From a virus: a stretch of DNA of 38,130 nt. A model generated the notes under the pieces. It was not told the origin of the DNA, searched no databases, and saw nothing but the letters and a program-made list of their open reading frames with translations. Below, piece after piece: positions 1 to 7,886 of the stretch; positions within the stretch are counted from its first letter, which is position 1; each line of letters starts with the position of its first letter. The position numbers and the translations under genes were made by a program. The stretch is from positions 1 to 38,130 of IMG/VR virus record IMGVR_UViG_3300007344_000074. One strand, written 5' to 3'.

Positions 1-583
1 CATTCTCGTCCTTAGATATCACTTCCTTCAAAGCAGAAAGGATCGCTTGGAAAAGCCAGTTTCTGTGAGCTGATTTGTATTTACTTTCGTTCTTTCTGTA
101 ATCTGGGGAATAGAAAATAAACTTAGCCCAGTCCATATCAGAAATTGGAATTAGATCCAATTGAACTATACCATTTTCAGCATCACCCTCTATAGGCCAG
201 CCAATTGAAAGAACGTTGATTCCCCTCATTAATTTCATATCGGGTACAAACCCAAGTTTGTTATGTAGTGTCTCTGAAAGGTTCTTATATAAAGCTCCAA
301 GAACATCATCCTCGGAAACACCTAATCTTTTCGAAAGAAACTTTTTATCTATCCCGAGGTCAATATCTCCAGATGTGTCGTTTTGATCTTTCTTCTTACC
401 GATGCTACCAATGATAAGGTATTCCTTGTCTACCTCACCACCACCAAGCAAAGGGAAAAGGATTTCTTTGATAGACTCCATAGTTTTTGGAACCTCACTC
501 TCCTTTATCCTTCTGGATTCTTTTATCGCCGCTCCGCCTTCAAATAACGAAACGTAATCCCCAAATTTTAGCACGTTTCTCAT
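1..583 (-). CDS. Pol-beta-type nucleotidyltransferase, partial (C-terminus off the left edge)
   Basis: The frame opens with ATG at 583 and stays open to the window edge, giving 194 residues without a stop. The pattern IIGSIGKKK (57-65), then SGDIDL (71-76), is the classic G-S ... D-x-D signature of the pol-beta nucleotidyltransferase superfamily; D73 and D75 would bind metal. A later QLDLIP segment fits the third catalytic Asp. Proteins of this fold transfer a nucleotide to RNA, protein or small molecules; the substrate here cannot be told. The ATG overlaps the TGA of the upstream gene (ATGA), so the two are translationally coupled. The first 15 residues, ending in LFE, resemble a T4 capsid-targeting peptide with an [L/I]-x-E cleavage site. 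The fold is fairly certain and the function unknown. Confidence 0.7.
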   Translation of the reverse strand, partial: MRNVLKFGDYVSLFEGGAAIKESRRIKESEVPKTMESIKEILFPLLGGGEVDKEYLIIGSIGKKKDQNDTSGDIDLGIDKKFLSKRLGVSEDDVLGALYKNLSETLHNKLGFVPDMKLMRGINVLSIGWPIEGDAENGIVQLDLIPISDMDWAKFIFYSPDYRKNESKYKSAHRNWLFQAILSALKEVISKDEN

Positions 584-1068
584 TTTTCTAAATCAAAATA
601 GTCTGTGGCAGAAAAGACGTAATCCTTGTAAAGCTGTTGATCTCTTCCTTGTGGGTTGTTTATATCAAAGTCTTTACCAAAAGTCGACTTACCCTTTCGG
701 ATAGCATCCCTATAGAAAGTCTCATATTCACCCCTTTTGTTTTTTCCAGAGGCTTTAATTGAATCTCCCCATCTGGATAACACCTGGTCTTTGTTTTTAC
801 TTAGATCCTCAACATCCATGCTTGCTGCCTTACCAGAATCAAATAGATCAGCAATTCCCTGACCCAATTTTTGCAGTCCCTCTACAGCACCTCTTACAAG
901 TCTCTGTAAAGCCCCGCCTTCATCATAAGTCATTTGATAGATTTTCTCAGCGCCGGTTTCTGCCTCTATGCTTCTCCTTTTCTGCTTAATCCACTCAGTA
1001 GCAGAATATGGTTCTCTTCTTTCAACATTCTCGTTGAGAAAACTTTGAAAATCTTTTATGTTATCCAT
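580..1068 (-). CDS. Hypothetical protein with capsid-targeting-like N-terminus (possible internal head protein)
   Basis: I do not recognise a family. The start at 1068 gives 162 residues; an in-frame ATG at 1080 would add MRKI. The 1068 start is preferred because GAGGAAG lies just upstream and because a promoter-like box at 1087-1094 would leave almost no leader for the 1080 start. The N-terminus, MDNIKDFQSFLNENVE, resembles the T4 internal-protein targeting peptide (aromatic residues, then [L/I]-x-E). The rest is charged and helical: a basic stretch (KQKRR) and a Gly-rich amphipathic segment near 55-80. It overlaps the following nucleotidyltransferase gene by ATGA. A DNA-associated protein packaged in the head is an inference only. 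Confidence 0.6.
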   Translation of the reverse strand: MDNIKDFQSFLNENVERREPYSATEWIKQKRRSIEAETGAEKIYQMTYDEGGALQRLVRGAVEGLQKLGQGIADLFDSGKAASMDVEDLSKNKDQVLSRWGDSIKASGKNKRGEYETFYRDAIRKGKSTFGKDFDINNPQGRDQQLYKDYVFSATDYFDLEK

Positions 1069-1086
1069 TATCTTCCTCATTTATCC

Positions 1087-1094
1087 TATATATC
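1087..1094 (-). promoter_or_regulatory. Putative late promoter box GATATATA
   Basis: The minus strand reads GATATATA in the 24-nt gap after uvsW, 18 nt before the preferred ATG at 1068. The same octamer stands before other transcription units at 9616, 9970 and 30120, and resembles the T4 late -10 box TATAAATA. This is inference from recurrence and position. Confidence 0.4.
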
Positions 1095-1104
1095 GGACAA
1101 ATGA

Positions 1105-2628
1105 TTAGAGATTAACATTAAAGATCTTGTACTTGAACTTTTCGTTCTTGTAGATCTCGATCCTTGCTTCGCTGTGTTTGAGGAGGTAATTCTTATATCT
1201 TGGGGAAGAAAAATCGTCAACAAAGTCAATCACATTAACCTTGTCCTTTCCATCCATTTTTCTCATTCCCCTACCAAGACTCTGCTTAATCAGGACCTCG
1301 CTCTTATAAGATTCAACTAAGAAAATGTTGTGAAGGTTGTTGATTGAGATACCGGTAGAGAAAGTACCGTATGTTGCAACCAGGATTTTATTCTCGCCAT
1401 TGGCCATCCTAGATTTATATTCCTCCCTGAGGGATTCGTCGGTATCACCATCAACATAAAAGACCTCTTTATCGTTGGTTATCTCTCTGAGCATATTCCA
1501 GATTTGCTTACCGTATTCGTCTTTTACGGATTGGAATAGCACTAAGGAATTCTTAGATGTTTTAGATATGAATTCAACGACATAGTTAAGCCTCTTCTCA
1601 CTTTCTATTACAAGCTTTCTTTCAAGGTTATAAAGTTCATTGCCCTCAAGATTTTGTGAATTAGCTTTTAAATCTGCTAGCTTTCCCTTAATCTCATCAT
1701 CCAGCCAATTCATCCGTACTACCTTGATGTGAACTGGTGTTGCATGTTTATTTTTGAAAAGGAAATCTGGGGAAATTTCAACGACAACAGGGCCCAAGAA
1801 TTGCTGTATGGTTAAATGGTCAGCTGATCCCCTTTTAGTAAGAGTCCCAGTTAAACCAAATCTCCACTTACTGTGCATACATTTAGCAACAATCTTCTTA
1901 ATCGACATTGAGTTGGTGTGATGAGCCTCGTCAACAAAAACTGCATCAATCTCCTCAAAGAAATCTTCGTCTTTCTTAACCAATGATTGGAAAGTACCTA
2001 TAATAAGGTCACACCCATCTCTAAGTTTACTACCCCCTCCGATTTGTTGAATTCTTACCCCCAGTTCACCAATACCATAGTCTATAAAGTCATCATTTCC
2101 TTGGAAGACTAGGTTAGTGTTTGGTACAATCATTAAGAACTTTCTAATAAGTCCCCTCTGCTTAAGAAAAGCAAAAATCATGAAAGATATAAGGGTCTTA
2201 CCAGAAGATGTAGCAATCTCAGATACCGAATATCTGTATTTTACAATTTTCCATGCAGCTTCAACCTGATAATCACGCGGGGTAATTTCTTTGTCGTCAA
2301 AAAATCCATCCACCCATTCCTGGAATTCCTCCAGAGTTAAGTCACTGAGTATTATCTTATCAAGGCCCTCAATGTCAATTTCTATATTAAACTCTTTTCC
2401 TATTTCTAGGACCTCCCTCCAGAGACCAATAGGAACCTTCCAAAAGGCACCTTTCTTTTCTATAAAGCAAATATTACCGTCCCAGATCTTCTTCTTAACC
2501 AATGGGTGAAAATACCAGTTGTGTATTTTCTTGGTTAGAGAGATCTCAATTTGCCTTTTTTCTATCTCATCATTAGATTGAGCAAGTATTAGCCATTGTT
2601 GATCTTCGGATACATTAAACTTAATCAT
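1105..2628 (-). CDS. uvsW: UvsW-type superfamily 2 helicase
   Basis: At 507 residues it is close to T4 UvsW (about 500). Helicase motifs appear in order: motif I ATSSGKTL (139-146), motif II DEAH (233-236), motif III LTGT (259-262) and motif VI QSLGRGMRK (449-457). The roughly 110 residues before the helicase core match the N-terminal DNA-binding region of UvsW. UvsW unwinds R-loops and branched DNA, and in T4 it moves the phage from origin-dependent to recombination-dependent replication. It lies 9 nt after the uvsY-like gene, an association also found in T4. The last gene of its likely operon (primase, small protein, uvsY, uvsW). Identification is secure. Confidence 0.93.
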   Translation of the reverse strand: MIKFNVSEDQQWLILAQSNDEIEKRQIEISLTKKIHNWYFHPLVKKKIWDGNICFIEKKGAFWKVPIGLWREVLEIGKEFNIEIDIEGLDKIILSDLTLEEFQEWVDGFFDDKEITPRDYQVEAAWKIVKYRYSVSEIATSSGKTLISFMIFAFLKQRGLIRKFLMIVPNTNLVFQGNDDFIDYGIGELGVRIQQIGGGSKLRDGCDLIIGTFQSLVKKDEDFFEEIDAVFVDEAHHTNSMSIKKIVAKCMHSKWRFGLTGTLTKRGSADHLTIQQFLGPVVVEISPDFLFKNKHATPVHIKVVRMNWLDDEIKGKLADLKANSQNLEGNELYNLERKLVIESEKRLNYVVEFISKTSKNSLVLFQSVKDEYGKQIWNMLREITNDKEVFYVDGDTDESLREEYKSRMANGENKILVATYGTFSTGISINNLHNIFLVESYKSEVLIKQSLGRGMRKMDGKDKVNVIDFVDDFSSPRYKNYLLKHSEARIEIYKNEKFKYKIFNVNL

Positions 2629-2637
2629 CCACCTATT

Positions 2638-3084
2638 TTATTTTATCGTGCTCGCCCTCAAATATTCTTCAAGCGCAATCCTAGATTTTATACCATAGAG
2701 CATATGATCAACAGTCTGAATTGTTTGGTCGATGAATTTGCGGTGTCCCTCAACTAGCTGTATTTTTTCCACAACGTCTGCAACATCTCCCTCTATAAGT
2801 AATTTGGTCTCGTTTGATCCGTATCTCACATCACTGTTTACAGTATAATCTCTTAGTTTTGAAGCCCTCAACTTTCTTTCCTTTGTAGCAAGTTTGCTGA
2901 CAATCTGAGCTAGTTTGTAGCTATATTCTAACAGTATTTGTCTATTAGAAAAAAGCTCTACCTGTGCTTCAGCAACGGTCCTAATGCTTTTTAAGCTCAG
3001 TGATATTACTTGGATTTTTTCTTTCCATTCAGCTCTTTCACTTTCAAAAAGCTTACCGTAATCAGTTTTTTGTTGCTCTGACAT
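2638..3084 (-). CDS. uvsY: UvsY-like recombination mediator
   Basis: The 148-residue protein is helical and charged. Its central and C-terminal parts follow the UvsY layout: a helix with LLEYSYKLAQIVSK, a basic KERKLRASKLRDYT segment (68-81), a KLLIEGDVADVVEK segment matching the UvsY KTVLSADKDVLKV region, and a C-terminal helix with MLYGIKSRIALEEYLRA, like UvsY DAIKSRGFAIKHIQDMRA. In T4, UvsY helps load UvsX recombinase onto gp32-coated single-stranded DNA. Finding it beside uvsW and one small gene from primase, with gp32 in the neighbouring unit, fits that role. The match comes from recalled sequence and is weak in identity but consistent in length, layout and neighbours. Confidence 0.75.
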   Translation of the reverse strand: MSEQQKTDYGKLFESERAEWKEKIQVISLSLKSIRTVAEAQVELFSNRQILLEYSYKLAQIVSKLATKERKLRASKLRDYTVNSDVRYGSNETKLLIEGDVADVVEKIQLVEGHRKFIDQTIQTVDHMLYGIKSRIALEEYLRASTIK

Positions 3085-3085
3085 A

Positions 3086-3304
3086 TTAGAATAATTCGTT
3101 GCCTTTGTTTTTAGTCTTTTTACCTAGCTTTATTTCCTTTACCGAGGATTTCTTAAGTCTTGGGGTTCCTATATCAATATTAGAGGCTTCTACCTTAATA
3201 TCTTCCTCATTAAATCTATCAAGAAAAGATACTGGAAATTTTACGTCTCCCTCTTCTGAATTTAAGCTCTCCTCCCATTCATGGGTTTGGTCTATAGTTG
3301 GCAT
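3086..3304 (-). CDS. Small acidic hypothetical protein with a clamp-binding-like C-terminus
   Basis: The frame ends 1 nt before uvsY begins. Three in-frame ATGs are possible, at 3334, 3313 and 3304. The 3304 start follows the primase stop by a single base (TGAGATG), which suggests reinitiation; the earlier ones overlap primase. The product, about 72 residues, has an acidic first half, a lysine-rich patch (KKSSVKEIKLGKKTKNK) and ends in GNELF. T4 gp33, gp55 and gp43 end in short acidic-hydrophobic tails that bind the sliding clamp, so a gp33-like role can be imagined, but there is no wider similarity I can name. Confidence 0.6.
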   Translation of the reverse strand: MPTIDQTHEWEESLNSEEGDVKFPVSFLDRFNEEDIKVEASNIDIGTPRLKKSSVKEIKLGKKTKNKGNELF

Positions 3305-3305
3305 C

Positions 3306-4367
3306 TCAAGCATATATGAAATCGGATAAATCAAGTATTTCCTCCGTAAAGTAGTTATCCAATCTCCTTATTTTTATTCTCTTCGCTCGAAGAAAATTTA
3401 CAAGGTCATTTAAGTCCCATTTCTTATTTATCGGAAGTTCGTGATCCACCAAAAACTTCTTCCAATTGAACACCCTTTTACCTGCAGATAGAAGTTCAGA
3501 ATGTTTTTGTCTTCCTGCATTATCCCAGTCATACCAGTATTGTACATTTTCAACATCAAACGGAAATTTGTTTTCTATAGAACAAAGTGCAACCGAATTT
3601 TTCCAGAGCCATGAATCCATTGGACCCTCGAAGATTGTGATGGTTCGGTCAAAAGAAATCCGCCCCACATTAAAAACAAATGATACTGGATCTATCTTTT
3701 TTGCCTCTTCTATCAAATTTTGATCGTCCGTCTTAAGAAGCTTTTCCCATATTCCACTTAGTTTATATGTGTAATATTTGGAACCATATGTGGAATCCAT
3801 ATTTCTAAATTGCAAACCCAATATCTCATTATCCTTAGATAGATTGAAGAGATATAGTTTACCAGTTTCAGGATCCCAGGCAAACTTGTCATCGGATTGC
3901 TGGTTTCTACGTATCAAATAGTTTTCCATCTTAGAGCCCTTAACCTCCTGGAGTCCCATTTCTTGCATGAATCTTTCCCTTGGAATAACTACGGATTTGA
4001 AATCAGTATCGAAAAACAAAGAAATATCTACGTCGCCATAAGTGGTTTGTCTCTTTTCCTTACCCTTCTTGATCAGGTCAATTATATCCCTTTTTTCATC
4101 TCCATCAAGTTTTGATACAACCTGAAAATCACGAAACATAGAGAAAGCATCCTTGTAAATCCCACAACCACCATTATAGCATTTATAGGTGAGGGTATCA
4201 ACGTAGAAATTTCCCCTCTTCTTTCTTGGATTTGAAGAATCCCCACAATATGGACAAGAAATATTTAATCTATTACCAGCCTCATATATCTTTTGTTTGC
4301 CAGCATTTCCAGCAAACTCTTTTCTTAAAATGTCATCTAAAAGTTCCCTAATTCTACCCAAATCCAT
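3306..4367 (-). CDS. 61: DNA primase, T4 gp61 type
   Basis: The protein has 353 residues, against 342 in T4 gp61. The N-terminal zinc ribbon has CPYC at 38-41 with further cysteines at 63 and 68, followed by the aromatic and basic pattern typical of primase zinc domains. The TOPRIM core shows FEGPMD (246-251), matching gp61 LEGPID, then YDWDNAG (279-285) and DLNDL (318-322), giving the Glu, Asp-x-Asp and final Asp that bind metal. It makes RNA primers for lagging-strand synthesis with a gp41-type helicase, which is not in this window. It is the first gene after the gp32 terminator, so it needs read-through or its own promoter; none is clear. Confidence 0.9.
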   Translation of the reverse strand: MDLGRIRELLDDILRKEFAGNAGKQKIYEAGNRLNISCPYCGDSSNPRKKRGNFYVDTLTYKCYNGGCGIYKDAFSMFRDFQVVSKLDGDEKRDIIDLIKKGKEKRQTTYGDVDISLFFDTDFKSVVIPRERFMQEMGLQEVKGSKMENYLIRRNQQSDDKFAWDPETGKLYLFNLSKDNEILGLQFRNMDSTYGSKYYTYKLSGIWEKLLKTDDQNLIEEAKKIDPVSFVFNVGRISFDRTITIFEGPMDSWLWKNSVALCSIENKFPFDVENVQYWYDWDNAGRQKHSELLSAGKRVFNWKKFLVDHELPINKKWDLNDLVNFLRAKRIKIRRLDNYFTEEILDLSDFIYA

Positions 4368-4387
4368 ATTAATCCTAGTTTACAGTT

Positions 4388-4427
4388 AAAAAAGAAAGGG
4401 GGCAGCAATTCTCATTGCCAAGCCCCC
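4388..4427 (-). terminator. Rho-independent terminator after gene 32
   Basis: On the minus strand a GGGGGC / GCCCCC stem (4422-4427 with 4398-4403), extended inside by GCAA/TTGC pairing, is followed by TTTCTTTTTT. It begins 14 nt past the gp32 stop. The G+C-rich stem in an AT-rich genome and the U-tract make it a strong intrinsic terminator. Confidence 0.88.
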
Positions 4428-4440
4428 ATTCAAGATAGAT

Positions 4441-5394
4441 TTAGAGATCTGCGTATAGGTCGTCTAGGGACGATGAAGTTTCTGGTGCTGAAGGTTGGCT
4501 GATGCCCTTATCCTCTTTTGCAGGTTCGGATCCTACCTTTGTTGAAGAAGCTTCATTATAGAAATCGTTCGTTGAACTAGAAGATGAAGTTGTAGTAGAA
4601 GATTGGTTTACACCTCCTAAAACCTCATTAACTAATCTTCCGTCAGGAACTGAATTCTTAATAACATTCATCACACGGTCGGTAGTATTTTGATCCCAAT
4701 CCTTGTATTCAAATTGTGTGAGGTTATCAGGACCTGTTTTAAGGTATTCCATGATTGCATTCATGTCATCCTGATTCTTAGCCATCTTCTTGCCGTTGAT
4801 CTCGATAGCGGTTCTATCACCAACGAATGAGCAAAGATCGTAGTTGTTCCACTCACCAACTTTTCTTGTATGTACTGAGAAAAGTTTACCTTCAAAAAGA
4901 TCGTAAGGGTTGCAAGAATCTCCATATTCAGGCTTGAGCTGTGCTTCGAGCATATCGTTTAGCTTACGTCCAAATTTGAAGATCATAATTTTTCCCTCAA
5001 GCTCAGGATTGTGTTTATCCTGTACGATTTGAATGAGTGAGTAGTAGTCTTCCTTTCTAGAAAAACTTCTTGATAATTCTTGGTCTGCTGCTGAATGTGA
5101 ATTTTTCAGCTTCCAGAACATGTCCTTAAGTACTGATTTTTTTCCTACCGTTGACGGACAGTCAACTGGAAATCCATCACCTGTTGTTGGATCGTTTAGA
5201 TAAACGTAGTACTTGTGGATTTTTGATTTCGTCGGATCGACGTGGTTAGGAAGAAAACGGATCAGCGATTTGTAAACTCCATCCTTTCCGTTTTCCGGAT
5301 ATGGTTTGTAAAATTCTGTTCCTTCTGAATTCTCCTTTTTTGCTTTCGTTACGAATGCTTCCGCATCCAAATTGAAAATGTCTAAATTACTCAT
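4441..5394 (-). CDS. 32: Single-stranded DNA-binding protein, T4 gp32 type
   Basis: The protein has 317 residues, against 301 in T4 gp32. The layout matches: an N-terminal cooperativity region, a core beginning SLIRFLPN (43-50; T4 AVIRFLPS), EGKIMIFKFGRKL (133-145; T4 EGKVFKYRFGKKI), a Ser-rich linker and an acidic tail SSSLDDLYADL like T4 LDDLLNDL. It coats single-stranded DNA and recruits replication and recombination partners through that tail. The zinc-binding CPVC of T4 is missing; only C79 remains where T4 has C77. The leader is A-rich with AAGAGAAA and no strong Shine-Dalgarno. A strong terminator follows. It ends the operon that carries the RuBisCO-like cassette. Confidence 0.93.
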   Translation of the reverse strand: MSNLDIFNLDAEAFVTKAKKENSEGTEFYKPYPENGKDGVYKSLIRFLPNHVDPTKSKIHKYYVYLNDPTTGDGFPVDCPSTVGKKSVLKDMFWKLKNSHSAADQELSRSFSRKEDYYSLIQIVQDKHNPELEGKIMIFKFGRKLNDMLEAQLKPEYGDSCNPYDLFEGKLFSVHTRKVGEWNNYDLCSFVGDRTAIEINGKKMAKNQDDMNAIMEYLKTGPDNLTQFEYKDWDQNTTDRVMNVIKNSVPDGRLVNEVLGGVNQSSTTTSSSSSTNDFYNEASSTKVGSEPAKEDKGISQPSAPETSSSLDDLYADL

Positions 5395-5435
5395 GATTTT
5401 CTCTTAATTATTTTTTAAAATCCTTTATTTAATCT

Positions 5436-6218
5436 CTAAGTGTCCCAAATGTTTCCCCTAGACATTATATATCCAAAACTTTTTTCATCTATTTCGTTTT
5501 CTGATACTTCGGTCTCCCAAACATTCTTACCTCGGAGTGAAACTTTGACAAACGGCCTAGATAAACCAAATTCAGAACTTTCTATGTGATATCTTAGTAA
5601 AGTTTCAGGGTGGAAGTAAATATCGGATAGAATATACTCCTCCAGATAGTCGAACATTTTGCAGTAATGCTCCATTGCATCTCTACCTCCCCAAGCCAAT
5701 ATATCATTTACCCCACCTTTCCAATCAAACCCAGGAGGAACATTGATCTTATCCAAGTCCTGTCCTAAATTCAATTCATTGTGAATCTTAATATCCATTC
5801 TTCCCTTGATGACGCAATCGTACTTTTGACCTACCTGGATTTCATATTCTTCCATCAAGGAGTAAGCTTGTCTAATTTTATACCACATCAAAAAAACAGA
5901 CACTGGATTGATCTCACCAGTCTGTGGACCAAACCCCTCATAAGACCAAGCCCTGTCAATAAACTTTCTAATCGCATCAGAACCAAAATCGTCGGTCTTC
6001 AAGTGCTTGGGTGAATACATCTTTATAAGATCGTCAATGGTTAAGGAGTCCACTAGATCTTTAGTTTCAGCATGTAGAGATTGGTTGATTTCACCCGAGG
6101 GATTCCAAGTTGATATGAAAACATCAGTATCATACTTATCTAAAATTTCTGACTTGATAAACGGGAAGGAATCCTGAGCTTCCCTTATTTGACCAGGAAG
6201 TAGCAAGGCAACCCTCAT
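5436..6218 (-). CDS. Polysaccharide-type glycosyltransferase-like protein
   Basis: The 260-residue protein begins MRVALLLPGQIREAQDSF and has DVFISTW at 32-38. This opening (a hydrophobic strand, G-Q-x-R, then DVFIxTW) is typical of a family in capsule and exopolysaccharide loci usually annotated as glycosyltransferase-like or of unknown function. The middle has MWYKI (111-115) and YDCVIKGRMDIKI (133-145), whose R-x-D is the likely nucleotide-sugar or metal site, then NDILAWGG (171-178). It overlaps the preceding glycerophosphodiesterase-like gene by ATGA. Its product may transfer the group made by the upstream genes to a glycan or other acceptor; acceptor and donor are unknown. Confidence 0.6.
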   Translation of the reverse strand: MRVALLLPGQIREAQDSFPFIKSEILDKYDTDVFISTWNPSGEINQSLHAETKDLVDSLTIDDLIKMYSPKHLKTDDFGSDAIRKFIDRAWSYEGFGPQTGEINPVSVFLMWYKIRQAYSLMEEYEIQVGQKYDCVIKGRMDIKIHNELNLGQDLDKINVPPGFDWKGGVNDILAWGGRDAMEHYCKMFDYLEEYILSDIYFHPETLLRYHIESSEFGLSRPFVKVSLRGKNVWETEVSENEIDEKSFGYIMSRGNIWDT

Positions 6219-6649
6219 GAATAATTCACAATATAATCAGAACATACACCACAACAACTATCAACTTTCTCCTCGTACATCTCAGGTAAAACCGCAATGC
6301 TTTTGCTAATTGGTTGCATCCCAGGAAAAGCCCAAATGAAAGATTTAGAGGTAAGGGTTACCTTGTCGTTTTCGTGCCAAAAAACATTGAGATCTCCATA
6401 TTCCTTCAGATAAACCATAGCTGATATGTTTTTACAATGTATCCATAACTTATCCCCTCTTTCTAAAAGCCAAGCAAGATGTATTTTGGTTTCTGGAGAA
6501 TCGTGTCCCAAATAGATTGATGCTCCGGAGATCCAAACGTCGATCTCCACATCATACCCCAGATCAAGAGCTTCCTGTATATAGTCAATCGTATTTTCTC
6601 TATCCGGATTTGGACCTTTTAAATTACCTCTATGTGATATTAGCTTCAT
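6215..6649 (-). CDS. Short glycerophosphodiester phosphodiesterase-like protein
   Basis: The 144 residues carry the signature residues of the GDPD / PI-PLC TIM-barrel superfamily: SHRG (5-8), ENT (18-20), EIDVW (35-39) and GHD (48-50), giving the catalytic His pair and the metal-binding Glu and Asp. LWIHCKN (68-74) replaces the usual E-x-K strand, and CSDYIVNY forms the C-terminus. Family members usually have 230-300 residues, so this is a compact form. The family hydrolyses, or in some cases transfers, phosphodiesters of glycerol or similar polyols. It starts 1 nt after the RuBisCO-like gene and overlaps the glycosyltransferase gene by 4 nt. A role in adding or removing a phosphopolyol is likely but unproven. 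Confidence 0.68.
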   Translation of the reverse strand: MKLISHRGNLKGPNPDRENTIDYIQEALDLGYDVEIDVWISGASIYLGHDSPETKIHLAWLLERGDKLWIHCKNISAMVYLKEYGDLNVFWHENDKVTLTSKSFIWAFPGMQPISKSIAVLPEMYEEKVDSCCGVCSDYIVNYS

Positions 6650-6650
6650 A

Positions 6651-7886
6651 TCAGAATATTCGATAGTCTAGATCTTCCGAGAAACATTTATTACCCCACT
6701 TTTCTATTGCTGCTTTATATTCAGGCTCATCATGATCTCCATCGATAGACTGTCTCATTGCCAAGGCACCAGCTCTAGTTCCCTGTGGGTGTCCATGCAT
6801 AGCACCGCCAACGTTTGCCATCCAATCGAAGCTTCCTATTGTTGTATTAATATACTCAACAAGCCCTGGATGCATACCACAGCTTAAAGCAGGAACAATG
6901 TTATAATTCCAAAGGGTTTGTAAGGTATCTTTTATTTCCTGCTCATCTTGGCTCATATAACCGCCGATCATTCCTGCATGGATCGAATCGACTCCAGACC
7001 ACCCAGCGATCTTGCACAAAACCGGCCAGTAAATGTGGTTTGGCGCCCTACGGTCAGTAAAGAATTTATCTCCGCTCTTTTGGAAATGTATCCAGAGATT
7101 TGGATTTTGCTTTCTAATAGCACGATAAATTCCCAGGCCGCTCCACACGTTTATGTGTATTCCGTTCCCACCGTTATCTGCTACAAATTTTGCCCTTTCT
7201 AAGGCATATGGACTATCACCATTTATGCAAAAGCAATAAATTACGTCGGGCGCATTCTCTTTTAACCAAGATGAAATCAAAGGTACTCTTTCTTCAAGAG
7301 GGCAGTGGGAAGGGTTAGCAAGTAATTCATCCTCTTTGATGAAATTCACACCACCATAAACCATTTCCTTCACAGCTTCGAGAAGAACAGAGGGAGACAT
7401 ACCAACCTTAGGTTTAACTATTCCACCTAAGAAAGGTCTTTGTTTTATACCATTAAATTTCCTCCATCCATCAATACCATAGGCCGGATTTAAAGAAAAT
7501 GATCTCTCAGCATCCTCAGGCAAAGAAATGTCCAAGACATGACATTGTCTTACTTCCTCTATGTCAACCTGACCACCAGCTATATGACAAAGTATTTGAG
7601 AGATCCCATCTTCTTCCAAATTAAGATTTGCTAGAGGAAAAGCTATCTCGATCTCGCCCTCTTTTAGCTGGGTAAGATCTTCTTCGTTTGCAAGAATAAA
7701 GCAACTGTGATTTTCAAACATCTCATCGGTTTCCCACTCGCTCCTATTATTCGGGTTACCTATACTTTGACCTATAGCCAAATTCCAGGAAGCTTCCCTC
7801 AAAGAAGTTTTAGCTTCCAAAAAGTATTTGACTATAAAATACTGGGATGTATCAAAATCCGCCTTATTTTTAAAAATGCTTATCAT
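6651..7886 (-). CDS. RuBisCO-like protein (large-subunit fold, probably form IV)
   Basis: The 411-residue protein has the N-terminal alpha/beta domain and TIM barrel of the RuBisCO large subunit. Recognisable landmarks, with spinach numbering in brackets, are GGIVKPKVG (154-162; K158 is K175 and K160 is K177), FIKEDE (182-187; K184 is K201, the lysine carbamylated to bind Mg, with D186 and E187 as metal ligands), WIHFQ (265-269; H267 is H294), SIHAG (301-305; H303 is H327), LSCGM (334-338; S335 is S379) and VGGAMHGHPQG (359-369; phosphate-binding glycines). The loop-6 lysine (K334) is replaced by Tyr or Gly, R295 by Phe, and the N-terminal E60/N123 pattern is not evident. This points to an enolase, isomerase or retro-aldol reaction on a phosphorylated sugar rather than CO2 fixation. 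The start overlaps the cupin stop (ATGA). Confidence 0.92.
   Translation of the reverse strand: MISIFKNKADFDTSQYFIVKYFLEAKTSLREASWNLAIGQSIGNPNNRSEWETDEMFENHSCFILANEEDLTQLKEGEIEIAFPLANLNLEEDGISQILCHIAGGQVDIEEVRQCHVLDISLPEDAERSFSLNPAYGIDGWRKFNGIKQRPFLGGIVKPKVGMSPSVLLEAVKEMVYGGVNFIKEDELLANPSHCPLEERVPLISSWLKENAPDVIYCFCINGDSPYALERAKFVADNGGNGIHINVWSGLGIYRAIRKQNPNLWIHFQKSGDKFFTDRRAPNHIYWPVLCKIAGWSGVDSIHAGMIGGYMSQDEQEIKDTLQTLWNYNIVPALSCGMHPGLVEYINTTIGSFDWMANVGGAMHGHPQGTRAGALAMRQSIDGDHDEPEYKAAIEKWGNKCFSEDLDYRIF

Noticed and set aside
6651-7886. A true CO2-fixing RuBisCO carried by the phage
   Set aside because: The loop-6 lysine and other carboxylation residues are missing and no phosphoribulokinase or other Calvin-cycle gene is present.
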